From Betaproteobacteria bacterium HGW-Betaproteobacteria-9 (lineage in GTDB: Bacteria; Pseudomonadota; Gammaproteobacteria; Burkholderiales; Burkholderiaceae_C), in the NCBI GenBank assembly GCA_002842215.1, contig PHCC01000016.1, positions 109,475 through 173,474 of the forward strand: a stretch of 64,000 nucleotides of DNA. Direction: 5' to 3'. Positions 16,546 through 24,887 of the stretch are shown here, in pieces; positions within the stretch are counted from its first letter, which is position 1; each line of letters opens with the position of its first letter. The notes beneath the pieces are model-generated. The model did not search any database. It was given only the letters and a program-made list of their open reading frames with translations, and was not told where the DNA came from. A program made the translations under genes and the position numbers.

Positions 16546-17445
16546 ATGAAATGGGGAAACAACCGCCAGTCGGACCAGGTTGAAGACCGCCGCTCCTCAT
16601 CGGGGGGCGGCATGTTCGGTGGCGGCGGCCGGCGCACGGGGGGCAAGGGCATCGGCCTGGGCACCATCGTCATCGCGCTGCTGGCGGGCTGGATCTTCGG
16701 CATCAACCCGATGACCATCCTGAGCTTCCTGGGCGGTGCGGGCGACCTCGCACCGTCGCAGACGCAGAACGCACCGGCTTCAACGCCTGCGGGCAAACCG
16801 ACCGATGAAATGGGCCAGTTCGTGGCCGCCGTGCTGGGGGGTACCGAAGATGTGTGGATGGCGGTTTTCCAGCAGAGCGGCTCGCAGTACCCGAAGCCGC
16901 GCCTGGTGCTGTTCCGCGGCGCGGTGCCCACAGCCTGCGGCACCGGCCAGTCGGCCATGGGCCCGTTTTATTGCCCGGGTGACCAGAAGGTCTACATCGA
17001 CCTGAGCTTCTACGAGACGCTGCGCAGCCAGCTCGGCGCGCCCGGCGACTTCGCCCAGGCCTACGTGATCGCGCACGAGGTGGGCCACCATGTGCAGAAC
17101 CTGATGGGCCTGACCGACCAGATGGAGCAGTCCCGCCAGCGCGTGAGCGAGCGTGAATACAACGCGCTGTCCGTGCGGCTGGAGCTGCAGGCCGACTGCT
17201 TTGCCGGCATCTGGGCGCACCACAACCACAAGACCAACGCCATCCTGGAGCCGGGTGACGTGGAAGAGGCGCTGAACGCGGCCGCCGCCATCGGTGACGA
17301 TGCCATCCAGCGCAAGAGCCAGGGGCAGGTGGTGCCCGACAGCTTCACCCACGGCACCAGCGAGCAGCGCCAGCGCTGGTTCCACAAAGGGCTCGAAACC
17401 GGCAGCGTCAAGGCCTGCGACACCTTCAACGCGCGCCAGATCTGA
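16546..17445 (+). CDS. YpfJ-type neutral zinc metallopeptidase
   Basis: A 299-residue membrane-anchored putative protease. A Gly-rich cytosolic stretch (SSSGGGMFGGGGRRTGGKG) is followed by one membrane segment (about residues 42-62) and a domain of the zinc-peptidase YpfJ family with active-site AHEVGHHVQN (near 176) and RLELQADCFAGIWAHH (near 206), where the second region should supply the third zinc ligand. The cellular role of this family is not established. ATG 16546 follows GAGGAG. It stands alone between dcd and a helicase gene. Confidence 0.9.
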   Translation: MKWGNNRQSDQVEDRRSSSGGGMFGGGGRRTGGKGIGLGTIVIALLAGWIFGINPMTILSFLGGAGDLAPSQTQNAPASTPAGKPTDEMGQFVAAVLGGTEDVWMAVFQQSGSQYPKPRLVLFRGAVPTACGTGQSAMGPFYCPGDQKVYIDLSFYETLRSQLGAPGDFAQAYVIAHEVGHHVQNLMGLTDQMEQSRQRVSEREYNALSVRLELQADCFAGIWAHHNHKTNAILEPGDVEEALNAAAAIGDDAIQRKSQGQVVPDSFTHGTSEQRQRWFHKGLETGSVKACDTFNARQI

Positions 17446-17578
17446 GATTCCCTGGCGTTTGACGTCGGGCGGGTGCCAGCCGGGGCTTCCCTGCCCGGGC
17501 TGGGTGAAAAACGCCCAAAGTGCGACAATAGAAGGCTAAAGCCCTCCCAGCGCGCATGAATACGCAACGCGCATTGAA

Positions 17579-19054
17579 ATGACCCTATCCTTCTCCCAAC
17601 TCTCTCTCTCTCCTTCGCTGGAGCGCGCCGTGGCCGAAATGGGCTACGAGAACATGACGCCGATCCAGGCGCAGGCCATCCCCGTGGTGCTGCAGGGTCG
17701 TGACGTGATGGGCGCCGCCCAGACCGGCACCGGCAAGACCGCGGCCTTCACGCTGCCGCTGCTGCAGCGCATGATGAAGCACGACAACACGTCCACCTCG
17801 CCCGCGCGCCACCCGGTGCGCGCGCTGGTGCTGTTGCCCACGCGCGAACTGGCCGACCAGGTGGCCGAGCAGGTCAAGCTCTACGCCAAGTACACCAACC
17901 TGCGCAGCACCGTGGTGTTCGGTGGCATGGACATGAAGCCGCAGACCGCCGAGCTGAAGAAGGGTGTTGAAGTGCTGGTGGCCACGCCGGGGCGTCTGCT
18001 GGACCACATCGAAGCCAAGAACTGCGTGTTGAACCAGGTCGAATACGTCGTGCTCGATGAGGCCGACCGCATGCTCGACATCGGCTTCCTGCCCGACCTG
18101 CAGCGCATCCTGTCCTTCCTGCCCAAGCAACGCACCACGCTGCTGTTCTCGGCCACGTTCTCACCCGAGATCAAGCGCCTGGCCAACAGCTACCTGCAGG
18201 ACCCGGTGACCATCGAGGTCGCGCGCTCCAACGCCACCGCTTCGACGGTCGAGCAGCATTTCTACCGCGTCGACGACGACGACAAGCGCAACACGCTCAA
18301 GCAGATCCTGCGCGAGCGCGGCCTCAAGCAGGCCTTCGTGTTCGTCAACAGCAAGCTGGGTTGCGCGCGTCTGGCGCGTTCGCTGGAGCGCGAGGGCCTG
18401 AACACCACGGCCCTGCACGGTGACAAGAGCCAGGACGAACGCCTCAAGGCGCTCGAAGCCTTCAAGAGCGGCGCGGTCGACCTGCTGGTGTGTACCGATG
18501 TGGCCGCTCGCGGCCTGGATATCAAGGACGTGCCGGCGGTGTTCAACTTCGACATCCCGTTCAACGCCGAAGACTATGTGCACCGCATCGGCCGCACCGG
18601 CCGCGCAGGTGCCTCGGGTCTGGCGGTGTCGTTTGTCAGCGCGCGCGATGCGCGCCTGATGGGCGATCTGGAAAAACTGCTGGGCAAGAAGCTGGAGCTG
18701 GAAGCGCTGGAACTCGAAGCGGACAAGCGCCCGGCAGGTCACTTCAACGACGGCCAGCGCGCTTGGCAGCAGCCCGATACGGCGCGCGAAGCGCGTGAAA
18801 TCCGCGAGAGCCGCGGCAGCCGTCCTGAGCGCGAGGCGCGTGCACCGTCCAGCCGCCCGGTGCGCCCACCCCGTGCGCCCGCCGATCCCCTGTTCGACAA
18901 GCCTTATGAGCCCAGCCTGGCCGCCGAGGCCACGCCGTCCTGGGAAGCCGCGCAGAAGCCCACCAGCCGCCTGTCGCCCAACATCAAGACCCGCAAGAAG
19001 GTGCCGGCGCTGTTCAAGAGCGCGCCGGTGGCCCCTGTGACCGACAACAGCTGA
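17579..19054 (+). CDS. rhlE: DEAD-box ATP-dependent RNA helicase, RhlE-like
   Basis: A 491-residue helicase that unwinds RNA in ribosome assembly or mRNA turnover. All motifs are present in order: Q motif (MGYENMTPIQAQAIP near 21), Walker A AQTGTGKT (near 46), PTRELA, ATPGRLLDH, DEAD in VLDEADRMLD (near 158), SAT, ARGLDI and HRIGRTGRAG (near 334). The C-terminal 100 residues are a basic, Arg/Pro/Ala-rich disordered tail as in RhlE proteins. Converges on apaH with a 5-base gap. Confidence 0.93.
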   Translation: MTLSFSQLSLSPSLERAVAEMGYENMTPIQAQAIPVVLQGRDVMGAAQTGTGKTAAFTLPLLQRMMKHDNTSTSPARHPVRALVLLPTRELADQVAEQVKLYAKYTNLRSTVVFGGMDMKPQTAELKKGVEVLVATPGRLLDHIEAKNCVLNQVEYVVLDEADRMLDIGFLPDLQRILSFLPKQRTTLLFSATFSPEIKRLANSYLQDPVTIEVARSNATASTVEQHFYRVDDDDKRNTLKQILRERGLKQAFVFVNSKLGCARLARSLEREGLNTTALHGDKSQDERLKALEAFKSGAVDLLVCTDVAARGLDIKDVPAVFNFDIPFNAEDYVHRIGRTGRAGASGLAVSFVSARDARLMGDLEKLLGKKLELEALELEADKRPAGHFNDGQRAWQQPDTAREAREIRESRGSRPEREARAPSSRPVRPPRAPADPLFDKPYEPSLAAEATPSWEAAQKPTSRLSPNIKTRKKVPALFKSAPVAPVTDNS

Positions 19055-19059
19055 ATCAA

Positions 19060-19899
19060 TCAGCCCTTGCCCGGTTTGCGGGTTTGCGGGCAGCGCACGG
19101 CGATGCGTTCGACCTCGCCCGGTTGCGCGCCCAGCCGCGCCGCCGTTAGGCAGCCCCCCCACACACAACCCGTGTCCAGTGCCAGCACGCCCGGCCGCGG
19201 CGCATCGGCGTCCAGCGTGGACCAGTGGCCGAAGGCCACCGGTGCGCCTTCGGTGCGCCGCCCCGGCACCTCGAACCACGGCACGAAGCCCGGCGGCGCG
19301 CTGTCCGCGCTGTCCTTGGTGTCGAACTCCATCACGCCCTGCGGTGAACAGAAGCGCAGCCGCGTGAGCGCGTTGACGATCACGCGCAGCCGCGCGGCGC
19401 CGCGCAGGCCGTCGCTCCAGAAGTCGGGCTGGTTGCCGTACATGCCGTGCAGGAACACACCCCAGTCCGGGCTGCGCAAGGCGGTTTCCAGCTCGCCGGC
19501 CAAGGCCAGGGTCTGCGCCGCGTCCCACTGCGGCAGCACGCCCGCGTGCACCATCAGCCAGCCGTGCGCCTGCAACGCCATGGAGCGCGTGCGCACCCAG
19601 TCCAGCAAGTCGCTGCGATCGGGCGTGTTCAGGATGTCGGCCACGGTGTCGCTGCGGTGCGGCTTGCGCACGCCGTGCGCCACGGCGAGCAGGTGCAGGT
19701 CGTGGTTGCCCAGCAGGCAATGCGCTGCGCCTTCGAGCGCCATCAAGCGGCGCAACACCGCCAGCGAGTCCGGACCGCGGTTGACCAGATCGCCCAGCAG
19801 GTACAGCGTGTCGCGGCTGGGTGAAAAACCGATTTCGTCCATCAGACGTCCCAGGGCCTCGTCGCAGCCCTGCACGTCGCCAATCATGTAAAGTGCCAT
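19060..19899 (-). CDS. apaH: Symmetrical bis(5'-nucleosyl)-tetraphosphatase
   Basis: A 279-residue metallophosphatase that cleaves Ap4A to two ADP. Signatures: MIGDVQGCDEALGRL (residues 6-20), YLLGDLVNRGPDS (near 34), CLLGNHDLH (near 61) and MVHAGVLPQW (near 116), the metal-binding motifs of the family. Full length. It is divergent from the CNNM-type gene with only 9 bases between the start codons, so the two promoters must overlap the opposite genes. Confidence 0.94.
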   Translation of the reverse strand: MALYMIGDVQGCDEALGRLMDEIGFSPSRDTLYLLGDLVNRGPDSLAVLRRLMALEGAAHCLLGNHDLHLLAVAHGVRKPHRSDTVADILNTPDRSDLLDWVRTRSMALQAHGWLMVHAGVLPQWDAAQTLALAGELETALRSPDWGVFLHGMYGNQPDFWSDGLRGAARLRVIVNALTRLRFCSPQGVMEFDTKDSADSAPPGFVPWFEVPGRRTEGAPVAFGHWSTLDADAPRPGVLALDTGCVWGGCLTAARLGAQPGEVERIAVRCPQTRKPGKG

Positions 19900-19908
19900 G
19901 CGCCCATT

Positions 19909-21222
19909 ATGGATACCCTCTTAATCCTCTTTCTCACCCTGCTCAACGGTGCCTTTGCCATGTCGGAACTGGCGCTGGCCTCCAGCCGCAAGGCCCGCCT
20001 GTCGGCCATGGCGGAGTCGGGTGACAAGGGGGCACAGACCGCGCTGAAGCTGCTCGAAGACCCCACGCAGTTCCTGTCTTCGGTGCAGGTGGGCATCACT
20101 TCCATCGGCATGCTCAATGGCATCGTGGGCGAGGCGGCCTTCAGTGGTGGCCTGGCGGCGTGGCTGCAGGGCCTGGGATTGACCGAGGCCACGGCCAGCG
20201 TGAGCGCCACCGCGGTGGTGGTGGTGGTGATCACCTTCATCACCATCGTGTTTGGCGAACTGGTGCCCAAGCGCATCGGCCAGCTGTACCCGGAAACGGT
20301 GTCGCGCTGGGTCTCGCGGCCGATGGCCTGGGTGGCGAAAATCGCGCGCCCCTTCGTGCTGCTGCTGTCGGTGACCACGCAGGGCACGCTCAAGCTGCTG
20401 CGCGTCGACACCAACGCCGTGCAGCACGTGACCGAAGAAGAAATCAACGCCAGCCTGGAAGAGGGGGTCGACGCCGGACTGATCGAGGAGCACGAGCACC
20501 AGATGGTGCGCAACGTGTTCCAGCTCGATGACCGCCAGCTCACCTCCATCATGGTGCCGCACGCCGACATCGAATGGCTGGATGCGGAAAGCGCCATCGA
20601 CGACGCGGTGCAGCGGGCCTGGACCACCGGTCATTCCTGGTACCCGGTCTGTCGTGGCGGGCTTGCCGATGTGGTCGGCGTGATCCACCTGCCGCGCATG
20701 CTGGCGCTGCAGGCCGAAGGCAACAACGAGCCGATCATGAGGCACGTGCAGCCAGCGGTGTTCGTGCCCGAGACGCTCTCGGGCATGGAGCTGCTGGAGC
20801 AGTTCCGCGAGCGCTCCACACGCATGGTGCTGGTGGTGGACGAATACGGCGTGGTGCAGGGGCTGCTCACGCCGCTGGACATGCTCGAAGCCATCACCGG
20901 CGAACTCTCGCCCCACGAGGCGCTGGACGCCTGGGCCACGCAGCGCGAGGACGGTGCCTGGCTGGTGGACGGGGCCATGCCCGTGGCCGAACTCAAGGCA
21001 CGGCTGGACATCGAGGAACTGCCCGACGAGGACAAGGGCCGCTACAACACGGTGGCCGGCTTGATGCAGACGGTGGCGGGCGACCTGCTTGCCCAGTCCG
21101 ACACGGTGGATTGCGCGGGCTGGCGCTTCGAGGTGCTGGTGCTTGACGGCCGGCGCATCGATCAGGTCCTGATTTCGCAGCTGCCTGAAGACGAAGAAGC
21201 ACTGGCCGAAGACGCCCGCTGA
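19909..21222 (+). CDS. CNNM/CorC-type membrane protein with CBS domains
   Basis: A 437-residue protein of the HlyC/CorC (UPF0053) family. The DUF21/CNNM membrane domain spans about 1-190 (LILFLTLLNGAFAMSELALA; SVQVGITSIGMLNGIVG), then come two CBS motifs (about 205-340: VPHADIEWLDAES; RMVLVVDEYGVVQGLLTPLD) and a CorC/HlyC C-terminal domain (about 350-430). Members are proposed Mg2+ or Co2+ exporters. Substrate not determined from sequence. Confidence 0.9.
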   Translation: MDTLLILFLTLLNGAFAMSELALASSRKARLSAMAESGDKGAQTALKLLEDPTQFLSSVQVGITSIGMLNGIVGEAAFSGGLAAWLQGLGLTEATASVSATAVVVVVITFITIVFGELVPKRIGQLYPETVSRWVSRPMAWVAKIARPFVLLLSVTTQGTLKLLRVDTNAVQHVTEEEINASLEEGVDAGLIEEHEHQMVRNVFQLDDRQLTSIMVPHADIEWLDAESAIDDAVQRAWTTGHSWYPVCRGGLADVVGVIHLPRMLALQAEGNNEPIMRHVQPAVFVPETLSGMELLEQFRERSTRMVLVVDEYGVVQGLLTPLDMLEAITGELSPHEALDAWATQREDGAWLVDGAMPVAELKARLDIEELPDEDKGRYNTVAGLMQTVAGDLLAQSDTVDCAGWRFEVLVLDGRRIDQVLISQLPEDEEALAEDAR

Positions 21223-21251
21223 GCGGGGTGCCCGCGGGCCGGATCAGCGGC

Positions 21252-22172
21252 TCAGGTTGGGGGCTGGGTGGGCCCCACCGGCCGGTGTTCGAACAACCAG
21301 TCCTTGAACGCCAGCGCAGCGGCCGACAGCCGCTTACCCCGCGGGTAGACCACGTGCCAGCGGCGGATCAGCGGAAAGCCCACCACGTCCAGCAGCACCA
21401 GCTCGCCCAGGGCCAGCTCTGACACCACCGTGGTGGCCGACAACACCGCCAGGCCCAGGCCGCCGGCCACGGTCTGTTTGATGGCTTCGTTGCTGCCGAC
21501 CTCCAGCCGGTTCTTCAGCGTCACGCCCTGGCTGGCGAAAAACTTCTCGGCCGTGAGCCGCGTGCCCGAACCCGGCTCGCGCAGGATGAAGGGTTCGTTC
21601 TTCAACCGGCTGGGCGCGATCTTCTTTTTGCCCACCAGCGGGTGGTCGGGCGGCGCCACCAGCACCAGCGGATTGTCGGCAAAGTTCTCGCTCACCACGT
21701 CCATGCTCTCGGGCGGCTGACCCATGATGTAGAGGTCGTCCTGGTTGGCCGCCAGTCGCTGCAACAGGTTTTCGCGGTTGCCCACCAGCATCGCCACTTC
21801 GATGCCCGGGTGCGCCGCGCAGAAGCCACCCAGCAGCTTGGGAACGGTGTATTTCACCGTGGTCAGGATCGCCAGCTTGAGGCTGCCGCGCTCCACACCC
21901 TGCAGCGCCGCCAGGTCCTGCGACAGGCGCTCCATGCGCGTTTCGATGTCGGCGCAGGCGTCGGCCAGGGTCTGGCCGGTGGCGGTGAGAAAGATCTTCT
22001 TGCCCAGTTGCTCGAACAGCGGCTGGCCCACCGTTTCCGAGAGCTGCTTGACCTGCAACGACAGCGTGGGCGGCGAGAGGTGTAGCTCTTCGGCTGCGCG
22101 CGCGAAGCTGTTGTGGCGTGCCACGGCGAGGAAGATGCGCAGCTGGTGCAGCGTGGCGTGGCGCAGGTTCAT
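21252..22172 (-). CDS. cbbR: LysR-type regulator of RuBisCO genes
   Basis: A 306-residue LysR regulator, divergent from cbbM. The helix-turn-helix lies at about residues 5-62 (LHQLRIFLAVARHNSFARAA; LSPPTLSLQVKQLSETVGQP) and the effector domain at about 90-295 (AILTTVKYTVPKLLGGFC; PLVLVAPPDHPLVGKKKI). Motif set and position identify CbbR, which activates CO2-fixation genes in response to metabolites. The start at 22172 (MNLRHATLHQLR) is preferred over an upstream in-frame ATG at 22208 because homology starts there and GGAGAC precedes it. Confidence 0.93.
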   Translation of the reverse strand: MNLRHATLHQLRIFLAVARHNSFARAAEELHLSPPTLSLQVKQLSETVGQPLFEQLGKKIFLTATGQTLADACADIETRMERLSQDLAALQGVERGSLKLAILTTVKYTVPKLLGGFCAAHPGIEVAMLVGNRENLLQRLAANQDDLYIMGQPPESMDVVSENFADNPLVLVAPPDHPLVGKKKIAPSRLKNEPFILREPGSGTRLTAEKFFASQGVTLKNRLEVGSNEAIKQTVAGGLGLAVLSATTVVSELALGELVLLDVVGFPLIRRWHVVYPRGKRLSAAALAFKDWLFEHRPVGPTQPPT

Positions 22173-22190
22173 TCGGGTCTCCTTGGTCGA

Positions 22191-22227
22191 TAGATAAAAA
22201 TCTAACATAACAGTAAAAACATTTTAC
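22191..22227. promoter_or_regulatory. CbbR-type operator pair in the cbbR-cbbM gap
   Basis: Two AT-rich palindromes: TAGAT-AAAA-ATCTA (22191-22204) and GTAAAA-ACA-TTTTAC (22213-22227). The second contains TAA-N7-TTA, matching the TNA-N7-TNA consensus known for CbbR. They lie just upstream of the cbbR start and about 110 bases before cbbM. Function inferred. Confidence 0.55.
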
Positions 22228-22334
22228 TTTTATTTATTCTTGAGTGACTCAACAATCCGTCTGTCCCCGATCAAAAAACCCGGGGCATCCATCAACACGG
22301 TAGACAAACCCTCTAGACATCCCCGGAGACCCCC

Positions 22335-23714
22335 ATGGACCAAAGCAACCGCTACGCCGACCTCAGCCTGAAAGAAGCCGACCTGATCGCCGGCGGCAAA
22401 CACATCCTCGTGGCCTACAAGATGAAGCCCAAGGCCGGCCACGGCTACCTGGAGGCCGCGGCACACTTTGCGGCCGAGTCGTCCACCGGCACCAACGTCG
22501 AGGTGAGCACCACCGACGATTTCACCAAGGGGGTGGACGCGCTGGTGTACCTCATCGACGAAGCCACCGAGGACATGCGCATCGCGTACCCGATGGACCT
22601 GTTCGACCGCAACATGACCGACGGCCGCATGATGATGGTGTCGATCCTCACGCTCATCATCGGCAACAACCAGGGCATGGGCGACATCGAGCACGCCAAG
22701 ATCCACGACATCTATTTCCCAGAGCGCGCCATCCAGCTGTTTGACGGCCCGAGCAAGGACATCTCCGACATGTGGCGCGTGCTGGGCCGCCCGATCAAGG
22801 ACGGCGGTTACATCGCCGGCACCATCATCAAGCCCAAGCTGGGCCTGCGCCCCGAGCCCTTTGCGGCCGCGGCCTACCAGTTCTGGCTCGGTGGCGACTT
22901 CATCAAGAACGACGAGCCGCAAGGCAACCAGGTGTTCTGCCCGCTGAAGAAGGTGTTGCCGCTGGTGTACGACTCGATGAAGCGCGCCCAGGACGAAACC
23001 GGCCAGGCCAAACTGTTCTCGATGAACATCACCGCCGACGACCACTACGAAATGCTGGCCCGTGCCGATTTCGCGCTGGAAACCTTCGGCCCCGATGCCG
23101 ACAAGCTGGCCTTCCTGGTGGATGGCTTCGTGGGTGGCCCGGGCATGATCACCACCGCCCGCCGCCAGTACCCTGGCCAGTACCTGCACTACCACCGCGC
23201 CGGCCACGGCATGATCACCAGCCCCAGCGCCAAGCGCGGTTACACGGCTTTCGTGCTGGCCAAGATCTCGCGCTTGCAAGGCGCCTCGGGCATCCACGTC
23301 GGGACCATGGGCTACGGCAAGATGGAAGGCGAAAACTCGGACAAGAACATCGCCTACATGATCGAGCGCGACGAAGCCCAGGGCCCGGTCTACTACCAGA
23401 AGTGGTACGGCATGAAGCCCACCACCCCGATCATCTCGGGCGGCATGAACGCGCTGCGTCTGCCGGGCTTCTTTGAAAACCTGGGTCACGGCAACGTGAT
23501 CAACACTTCGGGTGGCGGCGCCTACGGCCACATCGATTCGCCCGCTGCCGGTGCGATCTCGCTGCGCCAGTCCTACGAGTGCTGGAAGTCGGGCGCCGAC
23601 CCGATCGCCTACGCCAAGGAACACAAGGAATTCGCCCGCGCGTTTGCCTCGTTCCCTGGGGACGCCGACAAGCTGTACCCTGGCTGGCGCGAGAAATTGG
23701 GCGTGCACAAGTAA
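22335..23714 (+). CDS. cbbM: Ribulose-bisphosphate carboxylase, form II
   Basis: A 459-residue form II RuBisCO that fixes CO2 onto ribulose 1,5-bisphosphate. Active-site segments: [14 protein letters not shown] (catalytic Lys near 166), [11 protein letters not shown] (carbamylated Lys near 191 followed by the Asp/Glu metal ligands), HYHRAGHG, and the loop-6 GYGKMEGE near 330. Length matches form II dimers and no small subunit is adjacent. It heads cbbM-cbbQ-cbbO and is divergent from cbbR. RBS: GGAGAC before ATG 22335. Confidence 0.97.
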   Translation: MDQSNRYADLSLKEADLIAGGKHILVAYKMKPKAGHGYLEAAAHFAAESSTGTNVEVSTTDDFTKGVDALVYLIDEATEDMRIAYPMDLFDRNMTDGRMMMVSILTLIIGNNQGMGDIEHAKIHDIYFPERAIQLFDGPSKDISDMWRVLGRPIKDGGYIAGTIIKPKLGLRPEPFAAAAYQFWLGGDFIKNDEPQGNQVFCPLKKVLPLVYDSMKRAQDETGQAKLFSMNITADDHYEMLARADFALETFGPDADKLAFLVDGFVGGPGMITTARRQYPGQYLHYHRAGHGMITSPSAKRGYTAFVLAKISRLQGASGIHVGTMGYGKMEGENSDKNIAYMIERDEAQGPVYYQKWYGMKPTTPIISGGMNALRLPGFFENLGHGNVINTSGGGAYGHIDSPAAGAISLRQSYECWKSGADPIAYAKEHKEFARAFASFPGDADKLYPGWREKLGVHK

Positions 23715-24067
23715 TCTCTTTGCTTGTGGCGGAGGGCTTCTTCAGGCCCGGGACCGATGGGCGCCCTGCATTGCTCGTGTCCCCCGGCGGCGTTGCCGCC
23801 TCCTCCTTTACCTCGCTATGCAGGACGCCCACCGGCCCCGAACCCGAAGAAGCTTTGGCGTTCCAAGGAGGGGTCGGAGTCCAGGTGCTGGCGTTTGGAG
23901 CGCTGGGTGTCCGACGCAGCGAAGTAAAGGAGGAGGGGCGGGCGCAGCCCGACCCGGGGGACATGAGCGTAGTTGGATGCCCAGTGCTCCAAACGCGGAG
24001 CGAAGTGTCTTCACGGCATGAGAGAAGCAACACACCTCCCAACGAACGCACCAGAAGGAGAAAAGAG
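23715..24067. other. 353-base cbbM-cbbQ gap with a large inverted repeat
   Basis: This unusually long gap inside an operon holds no credible gene. It contains an imperfect inverted repeat with arms at 23773-23831 and 23904-23968, both with the TCCTCCTTTAC core in opposite orientation, and a smaller nested pair of GCTTCTTC / GAAGAAGC segments. An RBS (AAGGAGAAAAGAG) precedes cbbQ. Confidence 0.7.
23773..23968. repeat. Imperfect inverted repeat between cbbM and cbbQ
   Basis: The left arm starts GCTCGTGTCCCCCGG and ends near GGACGCCCA. The reverse complement of the right arm starts GCTCATGTCCCCCGG and ends GGACACCCA, with a shared CCTCCTCCTTTAC centre. The arms (about 60 bases) are separated by about 72 bases. 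A long hairpin in the cbb mRNA could form, separating cbbM from cbbQO expression. Confidence 0.7.
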
Positions 24068-24871
24068 ATGACCACCGACTACCGCATAGACCAAGAACCC
24101 TACTACCAGCCGCAAAGCAACGAGGTCGCGCTGTACGAAGCCGCCTACGCCGCGCGCCTGCCGGTCATGCTCAAAGGCCCCACCGGTTGCGGCAAATCGC
24201 GCTTCGTCGAATACATGGCCTGGAAGCTGCAACGGCCACTCATCACCGTCGCCTGTAACGAAGACATGACCGCGTCCGACCTTGTCGGCCGCTACCTGCT
24301 CGAAGCCGGTGGCACGCGCTGGCTCGACGGTCCGCTCACCATGGCCGCGCGTTTGGGCGCCATCTGCTACCTCGATGAAATCGTCGAAGCGCGCCAGGAC
24401 ACCACCGTGGTGATCCACCCGCTGACCGACCACCGCCGCACCCTGCCGCTGGACAAGAAGGGCGAACAGGTGCGTGCCCACCCGGACTTCCAGCTCGTCA
24501 TCTCCTACAACCCCGGCTACCAGAACCTCATGAAGGACCTGAAGCCCTCGACCAAACAGCGCTTCGCCGCCTTCGATTTCGACTACCCGCCGCCCGAGCA
24601 GGAAGCGCGCATCGTGGCCAGCGAAACCGGCATCGACGAAGCCCTGGCCGCCCGGCTGGTGAAGATCGCCATCACCGCGCGCAACCTCAAGGGCCACGGT
24701 CTGGTCGAAGGCATTTCCACCCGCCTGATGGTCTACGCCGCCACGCTCATGAAGGGCGGCGTTGCGCCGCGCGACGCCTGCCGCATGGCGCTGGTGCGGC
24801 CCATCACCGACGACGCCGACATCCGCGAGACGCTGGACCACGCGATCGACGCCGTGTTCGAAGCCGCGTGA
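24068..24871 (+). CDS. cbbQ: RuBisCO-activating AAA+ ATPase
   Basis: A 267-residue MoxR-type AAA+ ATPase that, together with CbbO, removes inhibitory sugar phosphates from RuBisCO. Walker [18 protein letters not shown] (near residue 34), Walker [16 protein letters not shown] (near 100), sensor 1 VISYNPGYQ (near 142) and sensor 2 [11 protein letters not shown] (near 220). ATG 24068 has a good RBS. Co-directional with cbbM and 16 bases upstream of cbbO. Confidence 0.95.
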   Translation: MTTDYRIDQEPYYQPQSNEVALYEAAYAARLPVMLKGPTGCGKSRFVEYMAWKLQRPLITVACNEDMTASDLVGRYLLEAGGTRWLDGPLTMAARLGAICYLDEIVEARQDTTVVIHPLTDHRRTLPLDKKGEQVRAHPDFQLVISYNPGYQNLMKDLKPSTKQRFAAFDFDYPPPEQEARIVASETGIDEALAARLVKIAITARNLKGHGLVEGISTRLMVYAATLMKGGVAPRDACRMALVRPITDDADIRETLDHAIDAVFEAA

Positions 24872-24887
24872 ACCCCAGGAGTCCGGC

